Shown here piece by piece: positions 1 through 9,414 of a stretch of DNA of 13,913 nucleotides (the stretch's first letter is position 1; each line of letters starts with the position of its first letter). The notes beneath the pieces were generated by a model. The model ran no database searches. It had not been told where the DNA came from and worked only from the letters and a program-made list of their open reading frames with translations. The position numbers and the translations under genes were made by a program. Source of the stretch: Dinochytrium kinnereticum (Eukaryota; Chytridiomycota; Chytridiomycetes; Chytridiales; Chytridiaceae); assembly GCA_027604005.1 (NCBI GenBank), contig JADGJT010000278.1:17718-31630 (forward strand), read 5' to 3'.

Positions 1-89
1 GGTGGGGTAGTGGATGCGGCTATTATTACTGTCTGGAGGGTATCGAATTGCTCGCGGTTGGTGACCTTGAAGCCTTTGAGAGTTGCCAT
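1..89 (-). CDS. 5' end of an unidentified protein gene (partial, runs off the window)
   Basis: On the minus strand an ATG at 89-87 in a good context (G at -3, G at +4) opens a frame that reads to the window edge without a stop: about 29 residues beginning MATLKGFKVTNREQF. A possible intron donor (GTAATA) lies in the last 30 bases, so the coding exon may end before the edge. I do not recognise the family and assign no function. The gene would be divergent from the secreted repeat protein to its right, sharing the roughly 170 bp between them as upstream region. Confidence is modest because a short open stretch can occur by chance; the support is the start context and the clean divergent arrangement. 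Confidence 0.4.
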   Translation of the reverse strand, partial: MATLKGFKVTNREQFDTLQTVIIAASTTP

Positions 90-262
90 GGCTGTCTTTT
101 CTGCCTCACCTTCTAGTAATTTTGCAATTCCTAAACGGGCCTAGAAAAGATTGTCTTAGGACACTATTGGGACCATAATGATAATAATAGGGCTTCCAGC
201 TGTGTCTATTCATGAACACCACAAAGTCAAACCGCTTTCCCCGCCGGACGTTGGTTGTCACT

Positions 263-2477
263 ATGAGGACTACTCAGACGGCCGTCGTCCTCCAGCTGCT
301 TTTTTACATCCTGATCGCAGGCCCGCATGCTTCAAACGCCTTAGCCATCGGTGAGCAAGAGTTGTATATTGTTTCAACGGGGAGTTCGAACTGATGTGCC
401 TACCCATTTCCTGTAGGGAGAACTCTCAAGGAGGGTGATTCCAGCACTGCAATCGTGTTGTCTGGAGAATCAAGCTTGCCAATCAAGCTTCCGCCTGCGG
501 AATCCTTGGAGTTTTTGCATCCGGTCAAAACAAACGCCGAGTCGTCCTTACCCGCGGCATCTGACAAAACACTGCAGCATGTTCTGACCCGCCGAGGTCG
601 CGGTGGTGAGTTGTCCAATTCGGTACCTCTTTCGTTTGCTCACCACATTCTTTCACTCAAACAGCAAAAGGTCGCGCACCACCAAAGAAATCCGCTCCCG
701 CCTCAAAGCCCAAACAGGCAAGGGCAGCGAATGGAGGTAAATCATCAAAGCGCCCGGCTGCGAGGGGCAAGGCTCCAAAAACTGTCAAGTCCAAGGCATC
801 CAAACGAGCAGCAAAACAACCATCGAAGCGAGCAGCTTCGAAGGGGCCAAAACGATCTGCTTCTAAAGGATCAAAGCGCTCGGCCTCTAAAGGACCAAAG
901 CGTTCGGCTTCTAAAGGATCAAAAAAACGTTCGGGCCCTCAAGGACCAAAGCGCTCGGCCTCTAAAGGACCAAAACGCTCGGCTTCTAAAGGATCAAAAA
1001 AACGTTCGGCTTCTAAAGGATCAAAACGCCCGGCCTCTAAAGGACCAAAACGCTCGGCTTCTAAAGGATCAAAAAAACGTTCAGGCCCTAAAGGACCAAA
1101 ACGTTCGGCTTCTAAAGGATCAAAACGCTCGGCCTCTAAAGGAAAACGTTCGGCTTCTAAAAGACCAAAGCGCGCGGCTTCTAAAGGATCAAGACGATCG
1201 ACTACGAAAGGACCAAAAAGGTCTGCGGCAAAGCGCGCTCCGAAGAGGTCGGGAGGAAAGCCTAAAGCAGCAATGAAGCGTGGCGCCAAGAACAGCCGAG
1301 CCCCCAAGAGAGGAGCAGCTAAAGGAAGGCCAGGCAAGAAGCGAAACGCTACGAAGGGTCGCTCTCCCAAGCGATCGAACAAAATGAAGAGCTCATCAAA
1401 GAGATCTAAGCCATCTGGTCGCAATACTTCTAAGCGACCTAGATCCGCTAAAACCTCTAAAGGAAAGTCTTCAAAACGCGCTAAGAAGAGTGGTGCCAGC
1501 AAGAAAAGTCGATCACCAAAGGGTTTGGGGGCGGCGAAAGGTGCAGCCAAGAAATCGTCTCGGGCAAAGTCAATGGATTGGAACAAGCTTGATGCTACCG
1601 CTGGAATGGTATGTCGAAGGTCGGGAGAAGGCGGAACATGCAGTATTGCCGAGCCTCCCTCTGCTCCTGGTGGTGGTGGGTATAATAGCGACGAGGAGAA
1701 GGCGCCGGCAACGCCAGCTCAGGCTGATGCTTCCACCCCTCCACCGTCGAGCTCGGAACAAGGTAAGTCTCGTTCAAGAAGATGCATCATAGTTTAACGC
1801 AGTATACTAGCTGAGGCTTGGGCTAATGGCCTGCAGGGAAAAGACAAAAACAAGTATGACAAATACATGGAACATGTGCAGGTAAAGAAGATTCCATTGA
1901 ACTTCACCAATCTCTCCAGTACAACCCAGCTGACCCTGCAAATGGCGGCCATCACTACACCCCCGAGCAATTGCAACATGTCAATCAGCAGAGAAACGAT
2001 GTCAAAGTCAATTACGTAGGGAACGGTGTTGCCCGACTTCAATGGTCAGAACCCGTGCAGCTCACCGAGAAACAGAAAAAAAGTGGGAAGACGCCCGGCA
2101 AGCCCCGGACTAAAGACAAGACTGTCTTCCTCGCACCTGGAAAGTACGGCGATTTGGAAATTAGTGCAACTGATGGATGGACAGCCGAACAGGCCAATGA
2201 TGCCTTCAGACAGGTTAGTTGTTTTCATGCACTAAGCTTGCAACAAGATGATTAAATTTGTTTGACTGAATAGGCTCGTCATGAAGGCATGCACGTCAAT
2301 CCACAACAAACCAAATTTCAGAGTCATACTATCGAGGTCCCGGGCAAACAACCAGTCGCCATGACTGGTGAATGGGTTGGCGGACATGGGACGTCGTATC
2401 CAGATGTTCCTCGGGGTCAGCAAGGACAGAATGTTGACCTGAGGCAGCCGGCAGCTTCTGGGGAATCATCAGCGTAA
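263..2477 (+). CDS. Predicted secreted lysine/arginine-rich KR-repeat protein
   Basis: Five exons fit by phase: 263-350, 417-605, 665-1762, 1882-2213 and 2274-2477, giving 636 residues. The ATG at 263 is preferred over one at 212 because it has A at -3 and puts a signal-peptide-like segment at the N terminus: MRTT, a hydrophobic core at residues 7-19, then small residues (HASNALA) for cleavage near 23-28. Residues about 145-285 are a tandem array of KR(S/A)ASKG(P/S) units. Residues to about 390 stay K/R/S/A-rich without strict repetition, followed by an acidic and Pro-rich linker. Exons 4-5 encode about 178 residues of ordinary composition that I do not recognise. The KR-delimited repeats behind a signal peptide resemble Kex2-processed repeat proteins of fungi; an H1-like nuclear protein is the alternative if the signal peptide is not real. 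Function is unknown. An AATAAA lies just downstream. Confidence 0.7.
822..1240 (+). repeat. Tandem 24/27-nt coding repeat (KRSASKGP / KRSASKGS units)
   Basis: About 16 head-to-tail units of 8 residues (24 nt), with occasional 9-residue units carrying KKR, lie inside exon 3 of the secreted basic protein. There is a higher-order period: the three KKR units have their CGT arginine codons near 928, 1003 and 1078, exactly 75 nt apart, corresponding to 8+8+9 residues. Variants include SGPQGP, SGPKGP, PASKGP, AASKGS and a shortened SASKG unit. Every unit ends in a dibasic KR, KKR or RR, so each boundary would be a Kex2/furin-type site if the protein enters the secretory pathway. The array is in frame throughout and degenerates toward its 3' end. 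Confidence 0.9.
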
Positions 2478-2487
2478 AGGGTGGTTT

Positions 2488-2493
2488 AATAAA
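2488..2493 (+). terminator. Poly(A) signal AATAAA
   Basis: A canonical AATAAA sits 10 bases after the TAA stop of the KR-repeat gene and is a plausible cleavage/polyadenylation signal. The position is close to the stop, so a short 3' UTR is implied. The remaining sequence up to 2753 shows no gene and is presumably the 3' UTR plus the promoter of the exchanger gene. Confidence 0.45.
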
Positions 2494-2753
2494 AGAGCGA
2501 TCGGATTAAGCCGTTGTCGCTGTCCAGAGACGAATGTCTCATAGATGGGTTGCCCTCAACCTCGGGTAACTGTCACACGTAAAAGTCAACAGCGAAGAAG
2601 GTTGGACATTTGAAACCTGCCTCATCCTCTTTGTTCTCGACACCCATCCTAACGCCTATAACAAGAACCTCCTAACATATTCCTTACTCCGTTAACCATC
2701 CCTATTTCATCACCGTTCCATTCTATCGCGGCCTTCAATTCCCCCCACCAAGA

Positions 2754-4586
2754 ATGACCACAAATTACACACTGAACAGCTACGGCGTTCCCGTGGCCCC
2801 TCCCACAAACAACACAGCAACAACACAAGCCACGCATGGCCGTCGCCCCCAGTCTCAGCTTCCAGGTGCTTATCCAACTCAAGCAACTCCGCTTCTGTCA
2901 GGATACATTGTAGGGGACGAAGGGAAGCCGACATGGTCCTCCTCGCTGAGGTTTTTGATATTGGAGGACTACCTGAACGTTTTGCTTGTTTTCCTGCCGC
3001 TTGGACTCGCTGCTGGATTTTTTGAATGGTCCGCGCCCGTGGTGTTTGGGCTGAACTTTTTGGCTCTGATCCCTATGGCAAAGGTTTTGGGGACCTGTAC
3101 GGAGGAGTTGGTGGGTTCTTGCTTTGTTTTTTTTCTCTCGAACGAATGGAACGAGTGATTCGTTCTTGCCTTTTGGTGCTGATGGTCTTATTTTACTTTG
3201 CCCTTTCTCTGTGGAAAAAAGGCACTTTACACCAACCCCACCATTGGAGGTCTGCTAAATGCAACCCTCGGAAACCTAGTCGAGCTATTGGTCTCCGTTG
3301 CCGCTCTCCGAGCCGGACTAGTCAACGTCGTCCAAGCCAGTTTGCTCGGCTCCATCCTCTCCAACCTTTTGCTTGTGCTCGGTCTCTCAATGATGGCCGG
3401 TGGCTTGAGGTAAGGACGAAACCACTTGTTTCACCGCTAGGCTTGGTTTTATTTAAGATGAATGAATTTCTAATGATATCTTCCAGGTATTCAGAGCAGA
3501 CTTTTAATGAAACCGCTGCTCAGACTAGTGCATCTTTGCTGGCTATTACTGTGACCGCTTTTGTTCTTCCTGCTGCATTCAAGTTTGCTCTGATTGCAGA
3601 TCATGCGAAGAACCCTGAGGCGTTACTTTTGGATCTTTCTCGTGGAACTGCCGTGAGTTTGTTGTTTGTTTTTTTTGTTGTGTGTTTTGGCGCGTTTATA
3701 ATCAATAATAACCTCTCTTTTCCTTTAATTTTGCATAGATTGTGCTATTCTTGATGTACATTCTATACCTCTTCTTCCAGCTAAAATCTCACAAGCACTT
3801 GGTGAGTCTCAAGAATGCCGTTTACATCTCCTCTGGTGGGGTTGTACTAATATACTTCCTTTTTTACTTTTATTTAGTACGATTCTGTCGACGAGGAGGA
3901 GACCAAGGTAAACCCGCGGGATCGCGCATATTTATGATATCTTTGCCGATAGTAACTAACCTCTTCCTGTCTGACAGCCCAAGATGTCCATGATCTCTGT
4001 TATCACTATGCTGACCGTCGTTACCATTATTATTGGATTTTCGGCAGAGTACCTTGTCGAGTCTATTGAAGGGATCTCGCATAGCTGGAACCTCTCAGAG
4101 ACGTTCTTAGGTCTTGTCGTCATTCCCATTGTCGGAAACGCTGCCGAGCATATGACGGCTGTTACGTATGTGTTTTGTCCTTTGTACCATACCTTCTTTA
4201 ATTCAAGCTTTAACCATTACCTCTACCGGCTATCAATTATCCTTTTCCTCAAACTTCCTAGCGTGGCAATGAAGAACAAGATGGACCTCTCCATCTCCAT
4301 CGCAGTCGGTTCCAGTCTCCAAATCTGTCTCTTTGTTACCCCCTTCTGTGTTCTCGTCGGTTGGATTCTAAACCAGGTATTTCTATCTCCTTCCCTCCCT
4401 GATGTCTCTTTTAACGAATTTCATTAGCCCATGGGGATGGCCTTCGGCGTGTTTGAGACTGCTGTCGTTTTCACCTCGGTTTACGTTGTGAACAGCCTGA
4501 TTGCTGATGGGAAGAGTAACTGGTTGGAGGGGGCTATGCTTCTTGCGGCTTATGCTATTATCACGATTGCGTTTTATATGCTTTAA
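2754..4586 (+). CDS. Vacuolar-type Ca2+/H+ exchanger (CAX/Vcx1 family)
   Basis: Eight exons: 2754-3110, 3222-3409, 3487-3652, 3739-3801, 3878-3907, 3978-4165, 4262-4376 and 4428-4586, giving 421 residues, close to yeast Vcx1. The family's two signature alpha repeats are present: GNLVE at residues 136-140 after GGLLNATL, and GNAAEH at 321-326. [17 protein letters not shown] and SAEYLVESI are also typical, and I expect about ten to eleven membrane helices. The family exchanges cytosolic Ca2+ for vacuolar protons. A 30-nt exon (3878-3907) encodes the acidic DSVDEEE linker between the two halves, matching the acidic motif known in CAX proteins. The N-terminal 50 residues are polar and variable, as in CAX regulatory tails. 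The gene appears intact. Intron 6 (4166-4261) is 96 nt and free of in-frame stops, so its retention would add 32 residues in frame. Confidence 0.95.
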
Positions 4587-5169
4587 GGAGTGATACCATG
4601 AGTGTTTATGGGCCTTGCTTTATTTTCAACTCTTTTTTATTATTTTCGAAAAAGAGCTTGATATTTTAATCATTTATTAGTCATTGTATCGGTTCTGTTT
4701 TTTCTTTTGACCGCATTTTGCGAGTTAGTTATGTCCGTTGTTGAATCATAATTTTGACCCTTCACGCGCTTGTAGGCTTAGATATAAGATGAAAGTCCTT
4801 GTTTCATTTTTGTTTCTCCTTCCTCTAGTTGTTTCTTTCGATTTCGAAGCCATATGGAATTAGAGCCAGGTGCTGTTGAATAAAGGGCATGCTATGTTAA
4901 CAGCTTAACATTGAATAATTGATATATATTGATATTATCTTTATTCACACCCAACAAGATGGTGAAAGACGAGGACGACAAAAACTAGCAAACAGGCGAA
5001 AGAGAGAAAAACGAAAAGGCCGTTCAAAGTCAAATGAGGTGAAGGTCAAGGTGGGGCTCAAAAAGCTCCCAGAAAAAGAAAAGGAAAAAGAAAAGGCAGT
5101 CAAGACTCCTATGCAGCAAGGTGAATCTCTTTAAGAGGCCAAAGACAAAAAGAAAGCAGACCGAGAACA
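4587..5169. other. Convergent intergenic region with AT-rich then purine-rich sequence
   Basis: This 583-bp stretch separates the stop codons of two convergent genes. The first 330 bases are AT/T-rich, as expected for 3' UTR, with an AATAAA at 4879-4884 on the plus strand. From about 4960 the plus strand is strongly purine-rich (runs of GAAAAAGAAAAGG), so the 3' UTR of the minus-strand hydrolase would be pyrimidine-rich. An open frame of 71 codons (4919-5134) exists but is low-complexity K/E/R and has no convincing start. I see no RNA gene here. Confidence 0.6.
4879..4884 (+). terminator. Possible poly(A) signal AATAAA of the exchanger gene
   Basis: AATAAA occurs 293 bases after the exchanger stop codon. 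Less canonical AT-rich elements lie closer (around 4630-4680), so the true cleavage site could be earlier. Confidence 0.3.
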
Positions 5170-7105
5170 TTAATCGGTCTTCGGGTGCGCGAGCGCTTTC
5201 TTATCGTACCGCTCATGCATGTAGCGGAGAAACCTTTCAATACCGTAAGCCATATAATGCGAGCGGCATCCCATGACGTTATACATGTGGTTTGCGACCT
5301 GTGGCGAAGAAACAGACCATGTTAAAAAAATAAATGAATAGAAAGGCGTCTAGAAGAAAAAGGAAGTGATTAAGAAGGTAAAGGATGGCTTACGGGGAAC
5401 TCGATGTATGTGATAGTGGATTTCGAAACCTTCTTGTAGGTGGAAACAAAGTCACGGACATGGCGGACAGGAACCATTGAATCAGCGGTACCACTAATTG
5501 AGAACGTTCGGTAAGATAATTTTGCGAAAAAAATCAAAGAGTAATTATAAAAAGCCAAACTTACTGGAAGATGATGAAAGGCGGTAGTTGATCCCCGACT
5601 CTCAACCCAGCAGGAAGCGTCCCAACAGCTCCAGGAGAACCAGCGGAAACAGACTCCGCCCTCATCCTCTCCCCCATGATCGAAGCATTACTTTTCCTCC
5701 TATCCATTTCAAGAGTCTTCAATAAAACAACAGGGCTGCTCATCTTCAAAAACTCCTGGTCCTCCTCCTTCTGAGGATCCTTCCTAGCAATCTTCCTCGC
5801 AAACCATCCGGAAAACCCTTTACCCCAGATCCTTCTGTAATCCGTCACGTCAAGGACAGAGTTGACGCAGACGCAGCATTGGACAGAGGTATCAGCCGTC
5901 TCGAATTTGGGTTGATAGAAGGGATCGTTTTGGGTCAACGCCATCATGGAGGCAATGTGGGCTCCCGAGGCTGTTCCCGACACGGCGACAAAACCGGCAT
6001 CTCCACCGTAACCGTGAATGTTCTTGCGAACCCAGCGGAGAGCGCGCTTAGCATCGATGAGGTGGGTAGGGTAAGAAACGGCCGGGGAGAGACGAGTGTT
6101 GATTGAAACTACGACCCAGCGGTGAGAAGCAAGGTAGTAGAGGAAAGGAGGAAGAGGGAAGGACTTTGAGCCAGACTGGTACGAGCCTGCGTGGATATAT
6201 AGCTACAGAGATGATATTTGCTTTAGAAAGTCTTCTCAGGCTATTATATATAAAAAAAAGGGTTTACCAGAACAGGGCGATTGCGAGGGTAAGATGGGTG
6301 ATGGTAGATGTCGAGAGAGAGATACTTCTCCATTCCAGGCCCAGCAAAGTTCAGCTCCTCCTGCGTGGCATAGCAAACTGAGACATAGGTCAGCTCCTCC
6401 AGCAAGTCTCTTTGAAAACATAGGCAAAAGACTCACTACGAGTTTGTTTTTTTGGTACTTACTATCTTTATGGATCTTGACGTGCCTCGGGCTCCAGAAG
6501 GGGTTCATGATCCTGAACCAGAACGCCGCGCTGTATCATTTATGCGAAAAGAGAATGTCAGCTTTTAATAATGATCCGTGCTATTGAGCCATTTGAACTT
6601 GAAAATACGACGAGACAAAACAAAGGAAGACTCACGTAAACACCCCAGGTGCCTCAGTGGATTCTGAGTCTCTAAAGACAGCGGTGGCATTCTCAACAAC
6701 ATTCTTGGCAAAGTAGAGGTGCAGCACGAGGGCCCAGTAACCCAAAAACACAGCGACATCCAACATGTAGATCCATTCGCTCCACAGCGAACCACTGGGA
6801 GAATCGGCTGGAACCCCAGTTTCAATGATCGTCGAGTTGTCCGCAGATGCCTCTGTTCCATTTGACGGGGCGGCCAGATTGGCAAGTGGATCAAAGATAC
6901 CACAGGATTTGAACCAGAGAAGACCGGCCAGCTTGACGATGAGGAAGGCAAAGGGGAATTCTGTGACGAGCGTGCCGATGATCATGACGACGTAGCGGTG
7001 CTTTGGAGGGATGTACTTTGGCAGAGGCATGAGGGAGATGGCGATGAGCAGGGCAGTGCCCAGACTCCATCCCAGGTACAGCAGCGTGAGTATCGCCGGC
7101 AGCAT
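5170..7105 (-). CDS. Membrane-anchored alpha/beta hydrolase (HSL/acetyl-esterase-like) with altered active-site motifs
   Basis: Six exons on the minus strand: 7105-6636, 6530-6463, 6377-6268, 6202-5565, 5493-5394 and 5298-5170, giving 504 residues. Three hydrophobic segments (about 2-27, 37-66 and 111-132) precede the hydrolase domain, with N-glycosylation sequons at N82 and N90 in the loop between the second and third. The domain shows LYIHAGSYQSGSK (oxyanion region, 217-229), VVVSINTRLSP, GGDAGFVAVSG, HGTADSMVP (candidate acid D433) and VANHMYN (candidate H466). Related enzymes usually carry HGGG and GGSAG; here they read HAGS and GTASG, so the position normally held by the nucleophile serine is A294 and a serine follows at 295. 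A K/E/S-rich insert at about 350-415 may be a lid. It is probably an esterase/lipase-type protein; activity and substrate are uncertain because of these changes. Confidence 0.85.
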
Positions 7106-7674
7106 CTCGAGCGAGCTTTGCGGGTTGAGGCGAGCGAGGCGAGGGCGTGCTGTGAGGTGAGGTGAATGGAGGATCAAGCGAGACGAGGCAGGAAGAAGGC
7201 ACTTCTCTTCTTTCCACTGCCCGGTAGAAACCTGCTCCTCACAGCCTGCACGGCCGCTGATTGGCGGAAAAGCCACTAATCACGTGCACTGATTGGACAC
7301 CAGGTGCAGTCGCGTGACGTCACTCAAGCACAGGACGGCTTTGCAGCCTCGCGTGAGCAGCGACGGCCGCGAGACACGCGATGAGACGGACGGATGGGCG
7401 GGCGCGACAGGCGCATGTGCGCGACGGAGGCGAGTGGGACCTGCGGAAAGAGAGCGCAGAGCCAACCTCACCGAAATCACCGAAGGGATTGGGCGAAGGG
7501 AGAGGGTTGTTTTTGGCTATTCTTGGAGATTCGGCTGCAGTTGGGACGGGAGTCCAGAGATTCACGGCTGACTGCATGCGAACTCGAATGTCCTTGCCTT
7601 GCTGCAGGCAGAATTGATCGATTGGCTTTGACGACAAAATCTTCCTCCTGCACAGACCTGCTTAGCTGTGTCGA
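7106..7674. promoter_or_regulatory. Divergent promoter region between hydrolase and F-box genes
   Basis: This 569-bp GC-rich stretch lies between two divergent start codons. Within 63 bp it holds two CCAAT boxes as ATTGG (7260-7264 and 7292-7296), an E-box CACGTG (7281-7286) and a perfect CRE palindrome TGACGTCA (7315-7322). The short open frames on both strands here show no family resemblance and look like GC-rich chance frames. The identity of the sites rests on matches to consensus sequences; binding is inferred. Confidence 0.55.
7315..7322. promoter_or_regulatory. CRE-like palindrome TGACGTCA
   Basis: A perfect 8-bp cAMP-response-element palindrome, bound by bZIP (ATF/CREB) factors in fungi and animals. 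It sits 360 bp upstream of the F-box start and 210 bp upstream of the hydrolase start, next to CCAAT and CACGTG motifs. Confidence 0.5.
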
Positions 7675-9220
7675 ATGATCCTGATGGAGGTGGAAGCAGC
7701 AAGGCACAGAGGGTTCAGGGACCTTCCCATCGACATCCTGCATTCAGTGATGGATGGTGTGGAAACTGACACATCATCTCTCCTCTCCTGCATGCTCGTG
7801 TCTCGCTCCTGGTCGCTGGTTTCCAGCCAGTACCTCCACCGGTACCTCCATCCAAGATCCCTCACATCTCTGCATCGCTACCTAAAATCCGCCACAGCAA
7901 GGTCATCCACCGATCAGAACTCTCTTCTCACAGCTCTCCGATCCGTCAATCTCTCCGCCATCCGCGTCATCCTTCAGCCACAGGATTTGGACTGCCTCTT
8001 TTCATTTCTTTTTCCGCCGTTATCGTTATCTTCAGAAACCTTGGCCGTGAAGCGTTCAAGACTATCCATAATGGATCTTAGGAGAACACGGAACATTCAG
8101 GACCATCATCTCACGGCTTTGGCTGCGGCACAAGCGGGGGTTCCCTCCCTGTCTGTATTGAAATTGGCGGGAAACCGGGCCGTTACAGATGCATCCATGA
8201 CCAAGCTCATATCAGCTGTTGGAAGGACGCTTACAGTGCTGTGGATCGAGGATTGTCCTGGCATTTCGGATGAAACTCTAAAAGCCGTTGGAGAATGTGC
8301 AAAGGTGCTGGGCGAGTTACATCTCTCTACGCTGAAGCGAATAACGGATTTTGGCATTGGTTTTCTTTCGTCTGTCGAATCACTTGTGACTTTTAAAATG
8401 CAGTGAGTTGCATTTTGGCTCATTTGGTTATTTCCTTGCAACTCATTATTCTTTGGTATCTAGTGCGTGCAATATGGTGAGCGATGTCTCTACGAAGATG
8501 CTTTTCGCCGCTCTTCAGAACTTGGAGACTGTGGAGCTCTATCGGTACATGAATTTTTTTTATTTAGCAAGCGCATTAATCATTCTTCTCAGGATGTCTA
8601 GAATCAATGACCCAGCAATTCTTGCCCTCAACAAGACCAAGCTGCGTCACCTATGTCTCGGGGAGATGTCATCCCTTTCAGACGAATCCTTGATCAAACT
8701 CTACTCCTCACCCATGAGGGCATCCTTCCCGCTCTCCTCCCTAACGATATGCCACTCAGAAGACATCACCAATGAATCCCTCAAATTCATATTCACCAGC
8801 TGCCCAAACCTCGAAAGCCTCGACATTTCCCTCGTGGGCCACATCTCTTCCGCCTCTCTCGAATCCGCCGCCAATCTCTGCCCGAACCTCCAGCACCTAG
8901 TCGTCTCTGGAAACCTAGTCCCGACGCCAGATGCATCACGTCCAGAAGATTTCAACCTCCCGGGCAGCAGCTTCATGAGAGACGATTCGCAGCTCAACGT
9001 TCTACCCGCCCCACGTCTTGTCAATATCGTTGAAAGGATGAGGAGGTTGACGACTTTGACGGTGTTTCAGAGCTGGGATCTGGAGGATGTTCATGTGAAC
9101 GAAATGGCGCGGTTTGAGAGCATGAGAAGGATTTACCTAAAAAATTGTCGGTTGATCAGAGAGATTGGTGTGGAAAGGTCTGTTGAGAGATGTAGGATTT
9201 TCATCAACACCCTGTTCTGA
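7675..9220 (+). CDS. F-box and leucine-rich-repeat protein (SCF substrate adaptor)
   Basis: Three exons: 7675-8402, 8464-8544 and 8593-9220, giving 478 residues. Residues 16-52 (DLPIDILHSVMDGV ... CMLVSRSW ... VSSQYL) match an F-box, the Skp1-binding motif of SCF ubiquitin ligases. From about residue 130 onward there are irregular RNI/AMN1-type leucine-rich repeats: LKLAGNRAVTDASM, LWIEDCPGISDETL, LCLGEMSSLSDESL, LTICHSEDITNESL and LDISLVGHISSASL. This is the FBXL arrangement, in which the repeats bind the substrate to be ubiquitinated; the target cannot be read from sequence. A second ATG at 7684 could also be the start. Both introns are short (61 and 48 nt) and restore the repeat frame when removed. 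The frame ends with a normal stop and the gene looks intact. Confidence 0.88.
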
Positions 9221-9414
9221 TAACGTCTTTTCCTGTCATTTGTAAATACTTTCTGCATAACAATATTACTTATTTATTCTTCATTCTGACCCTTCTGCTC
9301 TAGTGAAGAGATTAACTTTTTAAGTTGGTGAAAGCCATTCAAACAACAAACAAAGAAACAAAATAAAACGATATTATAACCCCTCCAAAACAGCAAACAA
9401 AAAGACCCATCTTT

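Noticed and set aside
939..1586. A 215-codon open frame on the minus strand across the KR repeat.
   Set aside because: It is the mirror of the 24-nt repeat period, which keeps one antisense frame open; its composition is repetitive and it matches no family.
1609..1688. Possible extra intron (GTATGT ... ATAATAG) within exon 3.
   Set aside because: Removing it shifts the frame out of phase with the later exons, while the unspliced reading gives a sensible acidic and Pro-rich linker.
1763..1797. Reading exon 3 of the KR-repeat gene to the next stop gives a C terminus ending in CIIV, like a prenylation CaaX box.
   Set aside because: The stretch begins with a strong donor GTAAGT, and splicing 1763-1881 joins in phase to a long open exon that continues well. 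The CaaX-like end would appear only if the intron is retained, and prenylation does not suit a secreted protein.
4919..5173. K/E/R-rich open frame that continues past a single in-frame stop to a second stop.
   Set aside because: Low-complexity purine-rich DNA gives such frames by chance; there is no convincing start, splice pattern or family resemblance, and it lies in convergent 3' flanks.
7280..7680. Several overlapping open frames of 60-105 codons on both strands in the GC-rich divergent region.
   Set aside because: They overlap each other in multiple frames, show no domain, and are expected from GC-rich sequence with few stop codons.
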